A stretch of DNA of 8,882 bases, taken from Methylotenera sp. GTDB lineage: Bacteria > Pseudomonadota > Gammaproteobacteria > Burkholderiales > Methylophilaceae. A model generated the notes under the pieces. The model worked only from the letters and a program-made list of their open reading frames with translations. It was not told where the DNA came from and did not search any database. Shown here in pieces: positions 1-5,308 of this stretch; within the stretch, counting starts at the first letter, position 1, and each line of letters starts with the position of its first letter. Location: positions 1-8,882 of the forward strand of contig DAIDAH010000114.1 of NCBI GenBank assembly GCA_027310735.1. Direction: 5' to 3'. The position numbers and the translations under genes were made by a program.

Positions 1-80
1 CTTTACAAGTCAGGCGCGCAGAATGCAATTGTCGTTTGATTGATTATTTCTCAACCGAGATGGTTAAATTTTATAAAGTT

Positions 81-85
81 AGGAG
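81..85 (+). promoter_or_regulatory. Ribosome binding site choosing the start of the Spy-like gene
   Basis: AGGAG lies 8 bases before the ATG at 94. The same frame is open from an ATG at 40, but that codon has no purine-rich sequence before it and would add 18 residues ahead of a clean signal peptide. This site therefore supports the start at 94. Confidence 0.75.
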
Positions 86-93
86 AATTGAGT

Positions 94-603
94 ATGAAAA
101 TCTACAACCCATTATTAGCTTTAGCATTTGTGGCGATGCCATTTGTTAGTCATGCCGAACCAATGGATAAACCACATTGTGATCATTCGCCTGCGATGCA
201 GTTCGGCGCAGGAAAACTGCATGAAGGTATGCCGCCATATCTGGCAGGGCTGGATTTATCTGATGCGCAGCAAGATAAGGTATTTGCGTTGATGTATCCA
301 CTGATGCCGCAGATGCGTGAGCATGGCAAACAACGTCATCAGTTAATGAATGAGCTGCATAAGCTATCAAGTGCTGAAGTTTTTGATGAAGCTAAAGCAA
401 AGCAGATTTCTGACAAACTTGCAGGTCTTGAGAAAGACGCAATGTTTAAGCGCGCGCAAATAGATAGTCAAATATTTGCTATTTTGACACTCGAGCAGCG
501 TAAACAATTATTGGAGAAAAAGCCGTTTCAGCCAGTAGCTTTTCATAGAGGTGCATCTCAATATCACACACAAAATGTACGGCCTGAAATGAATGATATG
601 TAA
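94..603 (+). CDS. Secreted Spy/CpxP-type (LTxxQ) periplasmic protein
   Basis: The predicted protein has 169 residues. Residues 1-21 form a typical Sec signal peptide (Lys2, a hydrophobic core, cleavage after Ser-His-Ala), so the mature protein should be periplasmic. Two copies of the LTxxQ-like motif are visible, LDLSDAQQ at 53-60 and LTLEQRKQ at 131-138, with helical charged sequence between them. This spacing is characteristic of the Spy/CpxP/ZraP superfamily of periplasmic chaperones and stress sensors. The start of the mature protein is rich in His, Met and Cys (His28, Cys29, His31, then several Met), which would fit metal binding as in ZraP- or CnrX-like members, but that is inference. 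The gene stands alone on this strand and ends at a strong inverted repeat. No convincing promoter could be picked in the 93 bases upstream. Assignment to the superfamily is fairly safe; the specific role is unknown. Confidence 0.8.
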   Translation: MKIYNPLLALAFVAMPFVSHAEPMDKPHCDHSPAMQFGAGKLHEGMPPYLAGLDLSDAQQDKVFALMYPLMPQMREHGKQRHQLMNELHKLSSAEVFDEAKAKQISDKLAGLEKDAMFKRAQIDSQIFAILTLEQRKQLLEKKPFQPVAFHRGASQYHTQNVRPEMNDM

Positions 604-626
604 ACTGGAGCGAGCCAGTGTATATA

Positions 627-668
627 GGTATATAGCAAGCCCATAGTGTATGGCACTTGCTATATACC
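627..668. terminator. Long inverted repeat between convergent genes, probable bidirectional terminator
   Basis: GGTATATAGCAAG (627-639) and CTTGCTATATACC (656-668) are perfect 13-base inverted arms. Inside them CCATA (641-645) and TATGG (649-653) can add a second stem around a 3-base loop. The element sits between the stop codons of two convergent genes (603 and 675). A smaller ACTGG/CCAGT hairpin (604-619) precedes it, directly after the first stop. Neither side has a strong T-run, so it is not a textbook intrinsic terminator; it may act as a transcript-end stabiliser or a Rho-assisted end. Confidence 0.6.
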
Positions 669-674
669 TTAATC

Positions 675-1322
675 CTAAGCGGTTGTGCTTACTACGTTTC
701 CTGTAGCGCCATGACCAGACAAGCTGCTTGACAATGTCTTTAAGAATGCCTCTAAGTCACTACTGCTGGAAGATGTTTTTCCTAAAGCACTCATCAAATC
801 ACTAAAGCTGGATGTTAATGCAGCGCTGTCTGAGCTTGTTGAGCTACTGTCTGACGATGAGCTGCTGCTAGAACTGCTTAATTGAGCGATCAAACTTTGC
901 AATTTGCTCTCCATGTCACCGCCACCCATACCCATTGGCGGCGGTGGTGGCATATCGCTAGAGTTTGATGGGGGTTTACTTGTTGAGCTATTTGAATTGC
1001 TTTGAGATTGCAGTGCTGCCAGTAAGTTTTGCATGAAGGTACTCAATGCGGCGGTTGCATCACTGCTGGAGGTAGTGTCTGAGCTTGAATCCGTATTGCT
1101 GGCTGATGATGTGCCTGAAGTGTCGGAGCCGCTTAATATCGAAGATAGTCCGTTAGAAATTCCCGCTGCTTTAAGTGCGCTATCAATCGCACCTAGTAAG
1201 CCGCCGCCATCTTTACCTTGACGCGATTCATCGGTTGGTTTGAGGCGAGCTGAATTGCTTGAACTGGCTTGTGAGGTTTGATAGATGCTATTTGTGGATG
1301 AAACACTGTTAATGCTAGTCAT
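675..1322 (-). CDS. Serine-rich low-complexity protein of unknown function
   Basis: The predicted protein has 215 residues. The start is supported by TAGGAG (on the minus strand, 1331-1336) 8 bases before the ATG. There is no signal peptide and no membrane segment. Long serine runs (for example around 149-157 and 184-188) separate short amphipathic segments that share a loose pattern of Leu, Phe and Met: about 39-51, 90-105, 137-148, 167-180 and 188-201. A proline run (125-129) is followed by a Met/Gly patch (130-136). The C-terminus is Gly- and Val-containing and ends in Thr-Thr-Ala. The layout suggests a mostly disordered protein with repeated helical contact modules. I do not recognise a named family. 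A real gene is supported by the good ribosome binding site, an intact reading frame across low-complexity DNA and the structured leader. Export without a signal peptide is possible but unsupported. Confidence 0.7.
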   Translation of the reverse strand: MTSINSVSSTNSIYQTSQASSSNSARLKPTDESRQGKDGGGLLGAIDSALKAAGISNGLSSILSGSDTSGTSSASNTDSSSDTTSSSDATAALSTFMQNLLAALQSQSNSNSSTSKPPSNSSDMPPPPPMGMGGGDMESKLQSLIAQLSSSSSSSSSDSSSTSSDSAALTSSFSDLMSALGKTSSSSSDLEAFLKTLSSSLSGHGATGNVVSTTA

Positions 1323-1366
1323 AATAATCGCTCCTAAGTGAGTTAAATATACAAAAAACCACCTTA

Positions 1367-1437
1367 TTGATGAAGCGACATTCGGCTATATATTTTCTAC
1401 GCACGAACGGCGTGGAGTGTGAATGTGGTTTCATCAA
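1367..1437 (-). promoter_or_regulatory. Large imperfect stem-loop in the leader of the serine-rich gene
   Basis: TTGATGAAGCGACATTC (1367-1383) is complementary to GAATGTGGTTTCATCAA (1421-1437) at 15 of 17 positions. Inside the 37-base loop, TCTACGC (1396-1402) and GCGTGGA (1410-1416) can form a second 7-bp stem with one wobble pair. Read on the minus strand, the element ends 44 bases before the ATG of the serine-rich gene and is followed after 8 bases by a run of six T. The T-run segment (GTGGTTT, minus strand, 1356-1362) could alternatively pair with AAACCAC in the first arm (1425-1431), which would break the long stem. This is consistent with an attenuator or a structured leader. A decayed mobile element or small RNA end is an alternative. 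Confidence 0.5.
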
Positions 1438-1730
1438 AAACAGTAGCCAAGTAGATGACTCGGTGAAGTGGCATACAAATATAAGTTCGTATTTTCCGAA
1501 TATACCTGCTTGATTAGTGCATATGAATCTGTGCTCCTATGCGCTAATTTGGTATGTTAATTTACTATAACTTATTGAATTATTTGTTAATTTATGTAAA
1601 GTTGTGTAAAGAGTATTACTTTTTTGTGATAAAAGAACTTTAAAGTGACTTTAGCTAGGATATTTATTTGATCGGTGATGGATTTCTCATGGCGAGTATG
1701 TTTGTGTATTTCTAACTTTGGGGCTGAGCA

Positions 1731-1767
1731 TTGCGTATTAAGGCATTTGTCCTGCCTTAATACGCAA
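1731..1767. terminator. Perfect 15-bp hairpin downstream of tetR
   Basis: TTGCGTATTAAGGCA (1731-1745) and TGCCTTAATACGCAA (1753-1767) are perfect inverted copies around a 7-base loop. The element begins 44 bases beyond the tetR stop codon in the direction of transcription, a natural place for a transcript end. There is no T-run on either side, so a standard intrinsic terminator is not proven. It could instead be a 3' stabilising hairpin or a protein-binding palindrome. Confidence 0.5.
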
Positions 1768-1810
1768 CCTTAATCTGCAGCTAGGTAGGTTACCTGATTG
1801 AAAAAGACTT

Positions 1811-2365
1811 CTAAACAGAAGCGCGTATCAGTGTCACCGCCGCATTCTTTGCGCGTTTAGCCGCGCCGACTCCTGGGCTTAGTCGTTCAACTAAAGCTGC
1901 GCCTTCAAACAGTATCGTTAGTTGTTGCCCTAGTGCTTCTGGGTCTTTAGCGCCTGCGCTAGCGGCGATTTTAGATAGGTAGCCTTGTAGCTCAACAGCC
2001 AGAACAGCAGAGTATTGATTGATTGGGTGTGCAGGGTCTGGAAACTCGATTGAAGCGATGTGAAATGGTAGGCCGTGAAACTCTGGGGTCATAATCCATT
2101 GCTCTACAAGCTCGCATAGCTCAATAAGAATTTCTAGTGAATTTGCTTTTTTAGAGCTGAGTCTTAAGTTTAACCATGCATAGAATCGATCAGATTTTTC
2201 TCTGAGGTAAGCTGTAATGAGCAAGTTCTTACTTGGAAAGTGTCTGTATAACGTGGCTTTTGCAATGCCGGATTCTGCAATGATGGTGTCAACACCAGAT
2301 GCTTGGATGCCTCGGGATTCAAAAAGACTAGTTGCAGTTGCAAGTATTTTATCGCGCATTTTCAT
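1811..2365 (-). CDS. TetR/AcrR-family transcriptional repressor
   Basis: The predicted protein has 184 residues, close to the usual TetR length. The N-terminal DNA-binding domain is clear: the first helix MRDKILATATSLFESRGI (3-20) leads into the helix-turn-helix at about 25-47, with the family hallmark TLYRHFPSK (38-46). The C-terminal ligand-binding part (about 60-184) is all-helical and has no signature that reveals the ligand. The ATG at 2365 is chosen over Met3 because AAGGA (2372-2376) is spaced correctly for it. The gene follows the membrane-protein gene with only 9 bases between them, so the two should be co-transcribed and translationally linked. Likely targets are its own promoter and possibly the divergent mxa promoter; both are inference from position. 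Confidence 0.9.
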   Translation of the reverse strand: MKMRDKILATATSLFESRGIQASGVDTIIAESGIAKATLYRHFPSKNLLITAYLREKSDRFYAWLNLRLSSKKANSLEILIELCELVEQWIMTPEFHGLPFHIASIEFPDPAHPINQYSAVLAVELQGYLSKIAASAGAKDPEALGQQLTILFEGAALVERLSPGVGAAKRAKNAAVTLIRASV

Positions 2366-2371
2366 TTTATT

Positions 2372-2376
2372 TCCTT
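2372..2376 (-). promoter_or_regulatory. tetR ribosome binding site overlapping the upstream stop codon
   Basis: On the minus strand AAGGA ends 6 bases before the tetR ATG, and its first two bases (2375-2376) are part of the TAA that ends the upstream gene (2375-2377). This arrangement usually gives translational coupling and supports the tetR start at 2365. Confidence 0.65.
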
Positions 2377-3154
2377 ATAACCTATTACCCGTAGATGCAA
2401 TTGGATGCATTAATTCTTGTGGGTATAAGCAATTGACGTAACCTAAAGCCAGCCTTAAGTTTTCGACATGCTGCACTTCAACGGTGCCGTTGTTAATGAA
2501 CATTAAAAAGGCTTGCCTTTGTTCCGGTGGCAACATCGCGGCCTGTGGTAGTTGGCAAGTACCACTTTTCATTTTGTTATATGCGAGTAACAGTGTGCTA
2601 ATCGTGACGGGGTCTGTGGCACCTTCTGCAGTAGCAATAGGCGAGTCTGGTTGCTTATGGCTAGCGGTGTGAGTTTGCATATTTAAAACTGCCGTCACAC
2701 TCAGAGATGTCACCAAAATTGTAGTGGTTAGGCCGATTAAAAAAGACTGCTTCTTAATTTGGGTGTTTAAAAAGGTTTGTATAGATTGGCTGACTAACTG
2801 CCAAGCTTTATCTGAACCAGTTTGCGCCTGAACTTGTATCGCTCCAATTGCCAAAAAGAGAAGTTGATCGGACATGATTTCAGGGTATTTCACAGAGGCT
2901 CTGTTGATTGCAAGTTGTATCATTTCTTTAAGTAAATTCACATCTTCAATAGATAAATCTATCGATTGCTCATCAGTCTTTTTTCTGGAAATTCTTTCAA
3001 TATTCCAGTGGCTTAGCCGATTTGAAAGCGCCAATAGACTGGCATTAGATTTCGTTGCGTCACTGCTCCTATCCCTACGAAATCCTAATGAACCCAGATA
3101 ACTGATGATCATGTACTTAAGGCCCTCAGTTTGGAGGCTATGAATTTGGCTCAA
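2375..3154 (-). CDS. Single-pass membrane protein of unknown function, TTG start
   Basis: The predicted protein has 259 residues. The start is TTG (3154-3152 on the minus strand), chosen because AGGAG (3163-3167) lies 8 bases before it; the first in-frame ATG is residue 15 and has no such site. Residues 1-136 are polar and charged and would be cytoplasmic. One hydrophobic segment spans about 137-157 (SFLIGLTTTILVTSLSVTAVL in outline), with Lys134 and Lys135 on its inner side. Residues 158-259 would be periplasmic and hold two cysteines (Cys200, Cys242) that could pair. No known domain is recognised, and there is no HTH, kinase or anti-sigma signature. It is the first gene of a two-gene unit with a TetR regulator and is divergent from the mxa block. 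A role as membrane sensor or partner of the regulator is possible but unproven. Confidence 0.75.
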   Translation of the reverse strand: MSQIHSLQTEGLKYMIISYLGSLGFRRDRSSDATKSNASLLALSNRLSHWNIERISRKKTDEQSIDLSIEDVNLLKEMIQLAINRASVKYPEIMSDQLLFLAIGAIQVQAQTGSDKAWQLVSQSIQTFLNTQIKKQSFLIGLTTTILVTSLSVTAVLNMQTHTASHKQPDSPIATAEGATDPVTISTLLLAYNKMKSGTCQLPQAAMLPPEQRQAFLMFINNGTVEVQHVENLRLALGYVNCLYPQELMHPIASTGNRL

Positions 3155-3162
3155 TGTAAATA

Positions 3163-3167
3163 CTCCT
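3163..3167 (-). promoter_or_regulatory. Ribosome binding site supporting the TTG start
   Basis: On the minus strand AGGAG lies 8 bases ahead of the TTG at 3154. No comparable site precedes the first in-frame ATG 14 codons later, so this site decides the start of the membrane-protein gene. Confidence 0.65.
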
Positions 3168-3239
3168 AAAAATTCACTTGCATAGTTAAGAACTCTTCAA
3201 TTAGACTGTAATTAAGTGAACAGACCTGTCTTATTTTAT

Positions 3240-3269
3240 ATTGAAAGTCAATTCATTGCAATTGAAAGT
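3240..3269 (+). repeat. 9-base direct repeat at 21-base spacing upstream of mxaR
   Basis: ATTGAAAGT occurs at 3240-3248 and again at 3261-3269. The period of 21 bases is two turns of the helix, so both copies would face the same side of the DNA. This is typical of binding sites for an activator that binds as a tandem dimer. The bases between the copies hold the inverted arms TCAATT and AATTGA. Which protein might bind is not known. Confidence 0.5.
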
Positions 3270-3280
3270 AGCTAAATACA

Positions 3281-3315
3281 ATCGGGCGCACCCTTAAAAT
3301 CGGACGCACCTTAAA
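3281..3315 (+). repeat. Adjacent tandem repeat of about 18 bases in the mxaR leader
   Basis: ATCGGGCGCACCCTTAAA (3281-3298) is followed directly by ATCGGACGCACCTTAAA (3299-3315). The second copy differs by one substitution and one missing base. The pair ends 26 bases before the mxaR start codon and is a GC-rich patch in AT-rich surroundings. It may be a two-copy operator, a leader element or simply a recent local duplication. Confidence 0.65.
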
Positions 3316-3341
3316 AAATATTAATTTTATATAGGATTATC

Positions 3342-4403
3342 ATGCATACAGCAACCACCGATATACAGTTAGCCGACTGGCGCAGCCATGCTTTAACGCT
3401 AGAAAATGAAGTTAAAAAGGTGATCGTAGGGCAAGATAAAGCGATACGCCTGATGAACATCGCCATATTTGCCCGCGGACACGTATTGCTTGAAGGCGGT
3501 GTTGGTGTTGGTAAAACCACCCTGCTCCAATCGATTGCCCGATGCATCGGTGGCGCCTATGAGCGCATTGAAGGTACCGTCGATTTGATGCCGAATGACC
3601 TCATTTACCACACCTACCTAGGTGAAGATGGCCGACCACAAATAGATGAAGGACCACTATTACGTGCCGGAGAAAATCTCTCGGTATTCTTCTTCAATGA
3701 AATAAATCGGGCCAGACCGCAAGTGCATGCACTGATGTTACGCGTCATGGCAGAAAAGCACTTGTATGCTTTCAAAAAAGAATACCGTCTACCGCACATG
3801 GTTGTGTTTGCTGACCGAAACCAAGTCGAAAAAAATGAAACCTTCGAAATTCCATCCGCGGCACGCGACCGTTTTATGATGGAGATCCCTATCGACATTC
3901 CTGCCGATCGCGAATTAAGAAAAGCCTTGATGTTCGATGTTAAGTATCAGCATGCAGAAAGCCTGACGAAACAAGTTGCATCCAATGTGCTGCAGTTTGA
4001 TCAGCTCAATGGCTTCTCCGACATTCTACAAAGCCATATTCAATCCAGCGATGCGCTTGAAGAATATGCGCTGGATTTATGGGAATCTACCCAGCACCCA
4101 GAAAAGTTTGGCATCAAGCTCGATAGCGTAGATGTGAATCGCCTGATTCACACCGGTGCCAGCCCACGCGGCATGGGTATGTTGCTCAAGGCGGCACGTG
4201 TGCATGCCTGGCTCATGAATCGAGAGAGTCTATACCCTGAAGATATTCACGCCGTGTTTCATGAACTCATTGCGCATCGTCTGGTATTCAACGCGATGTA
4301 TGAAAACCGCAGAACAGTATTGGCGCGAGAATTGACGACGCAAATTCTGAGCACAGTCGCGGTGCCCTCTCAAACACGCTCAGCACCAGCTAAAGCCGCA
4401 TGA
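3342..4403 (+). CDS. mxaR: MxaR, MoxR-type AAA+ ATPase of the methanol dehydrogenase accessory block
   Basis: The predicted protein has 353 residues, a normal MoxR length, and is cytoplasmic. AAA+ motifs in order: Walker A GGVGVGKT (52-59), Walker B VFFFNE (115-120), a sensor 1-like segment FADRN (156-160), the arginine-finger region ARDRF (174-178), and a sensor 2-like GASPRG (272-277). The Walker B aspartate is replaced by Asn119, whereas canonical MoxR proteins have Asp-Glu; from memory other MxaR proteins share this change. MoxR ATPases work with VWA-domain partners to mature enzymes or insert cofactors, and here the partner is probably MxaS, whose start codon overlaps this stop (ATGA, 4400-4403). 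It is the first gene of a six-gene operon that starts just after a repeat-rich promoter region. Family assignment is secure, and the mxaR subfamily call rests on the neighbours. Confidence 0.88.
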   Translation: MHTATTDIQLADWRSHALTLENEVKKVIVGQDKAIRLMNIAIFARGHVLLEGGVGVGKTTLLQSIARCIGGAYERIEGTVDLMPNDLIYHTYLGEDGRPQIDEGPLLRAGENLSVFFFNEINRARPQVHALMLRVMAEKHLYAFKKEYRLPHMVVFADRNQVEKNETFEIPSAARDRFMMEIPIDIPADRELRKALMFDVKYQHAESLTKQVASNVLQFDQLNGFSDILQSHIQSSDALEEYALDLWESTQHPEKFGIKLDSVDVNRLIHTGASPRGMGMLLKAARVHAWLMNRESLYPEDIHAVFHELIAHRLVFNAMYENRRTVLARELTTQILSTVAVPSQTRSAPAKAA

Positions 4404-5260
4404 TTCCCGCCTACGCCAAACCGTTTACTTACCAAATTCCTTGGAAGTCGAATAGCGTGCACTACGGCAATCACCGCGGCACACAACGCGGCCTGGGCTT
4501 TGAGTACAGGGGCAATGTGCCGCTCATTGATTACCCTGATGCCAGACGCATGGACTTGCGTCAGACATTGCGAGATCCTTATGAGCAGGTGCAGGTCAAG
4601 CTATTCAATCAGGACAATACTACGCCGATATTTGCGGTATGTGATCTCTCAAGCTCCATGCAATTCAAGGGCAAGCTCAGAAAGCTGGATCAAGCAAAGG
4701 AAATAGCGGCATCCATTGCATACTCGGCATTTGAGACTGGTGATGTTTTTAGCATCATCAGCTACAACCAGCATGTGATTGAAGACTACACACTGCCTTT
4801 AAGCCATCATGTCCATCAGTCATTCGAGGTCATTGAGCAGTTAAGTGACTATCAGGCAATGCGGGTTGGCGCTGAAGGCATATTGGAAGTGCCGCAATAC
4901 CTGAGCCAGCATAAAGGCTTGGTATTCTGGATTTCAGATTTCCACATGCCGCTTGAACTGATCGAGCAAGCCTTCAACGCCATGTCTGTGCATCAGGTTG
5001 TCCCAGTAGTGCTGTGGGATGATCAGGAATACAAGTCACTGCCCAAGTTTGGCTTTGGCAACATGATAGACCCTGAAAGCGGACTGAACAGAACCATCTT
5101 TTTTAGAGATGCGGTACGGGTGCAATTTGAAGAGGCTTTTGCGGCCAGAAAACAGGCACTAGAAAACCTATTCTCTAGCTTTGACAGCCAAGCCATCTAT
5201 CTGAGCGGTAAGTTTGATCCTGAAGAGATGTCGCATTATTTTGAACAGTTTATGAGCTAG
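4400..5260 (+). CDS. mxaS: MxaS, soluble DUF58/VWA-type protein
   Basis: The predicted protein has 286 residues with no signal peptide or membrane segment, so it should be cytoplasmic. The N-terminal half carries the DUF58-type signature GLGFEYRG (31-38) followed by the Tyr-Pro-Asp-Ala-Arg-Arg-Met-Asp region (45-52). A VWA-like fold follows, with the metal-site motif DLSSS (82-86) and the late aspartate in WISDF (177-181). The threonine normally found between these appears to be Met154 in AMRVGAEGI, so the metal site may be incomplete. DUF58 proteins are the usual partners of MoxR ATPases, and this gene overlaps mxaR by 4 bases, which implies coupled translation. The same gene pair opens the accessory block in known mxa clusters. 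Confidence 0.85.
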   Translation: MIPAYAKPFTYQIPWKSNSVHYGNHRGTQRGLGFEYRGNVPLIDYPDARRMDLRQTLRDPYEQVQVKLFNQDNTTPIFAVCDLSSSMQFKGKLRKLDQAKEIAASIAYSAFETGDVFSIISYNQHVIEDYTLPLSHHVHQSFEVIEQLSDYQAMRVGAEGILEVPQYLSQHKGLVFWISDFHMPLELIEQAFNAMSVHQVVPVVLWDDQEYKSLPKFGFGNMIDPESGLNRTIFFRDAVRVQFEEAFAARKQALENLFSSFDSQAIYLSGKFDPEEMSHYFEQFMS

Positions 5261-5295
5261 TGAGTTTAAAACTAGTGACTTAAAACCAGTAAAAC
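5257..5295 (+). repeat. Degenerate tandem repeat in the mxaS-mxaA gap
   Basis: CTAGTGAGTTTAAAA (5257-5271) is followed directly by CTAGTGACTTAAAAC (5272-5286) and then by a shorter CAGTAAAAC (5287-5295). The first copy includes the mxaS stop codon. This is the only sizeable gap in the operon and the repeat fills most of it. It looks like a small slippage duplication. A role in mRNA processing or in separating expression of the two gene groups is only a possibility. Confidence 0.5.
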
Positions 5296-5308
5296 ATAAA
5301 AAGAGCCT

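Larger units (their letters stand above)
1323..1810. other. 488-base non-coding region between the serine-rich gene and tetR
   Basis: No credible gene is seen on either strand. The left part (to about 1440) is the leader of the serine-rich gene, with a large stem-loop. The middle (about 1540-1660) is very AT-rich and is the likely promoter area for that gene. It contains the 10-mer TGTTAATTTA twice, at 1555-1564 and 1585-1594, exactly 30 bases apart; GTAAAG twice near 1595-1610; and a perfect 10-base palindrome ACTTTAAAGT at 1637-1646. No single pair of -35 and -10 boxes stands out. The right end carries a perfect hairpin (1731-1767) beyond the tetR stop codon. Confidence 0.6.
3155..3341. promoter_or_regulatory. 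Divergent promoter region between the tetR unit and mxaR
   Basis: These 187 bases separate two diverging transcription units and are AT-rich. Visible elements include: AGGAG at 3163-3167 (minus strand); an AATTA/TAATT inverted pair at 3199-3213; two overlapping small palindromes, ACAGacCTGT (3220-3229) and AGACctGTCT (3222-3231), of the kind TetR proteins can bind; TCAATT/AATTGA arms at 3248-3265; and a weak rightward promoter candidate, TTGCAA (3256-3261) with TACAAT (3277-3282) at a short 15-base spacing. AGGA at 3333-3336 is 5 bases before the mxaR ATG. Promoter positions are guesses. Confidence 0.45.

Noticed and set aside
1..43. Possible 3' ends of an upstream gene in two frames (stops at 37-39 and 41-43)
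   Set aside because: Only 12-13 codons are visible in each frame and nothing identifies a protein, so neither can be preferred or named.
40..93. Longer N-terminus for the Spy-like protein from the ATG at 40
   Set aside because: There is no ribosome binding site for it, and it would bury the signal peptide; AGGAG at 81-85 points to the ATG at 94.
1033..1221. Open frame on the plus strand inside the serine-rich gene
   Set aside because: It mirrors the low-complexity coding DNA of the opposite strand, has no ribosome binding site and resembles no protein.
2217..2672. Plus-strand open frames opposite tetR and the membrane-protein gene
   Set aside because: They lie wholly or mostly within better supported minus-strand genes and show no family features or start signals.
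3311..3898. Minus-strand frames opposite mxaR
   Set aside because: They are antisense to the AAA+ motifs of mxaR, lack ribosome binding sites and resemble no known protein.
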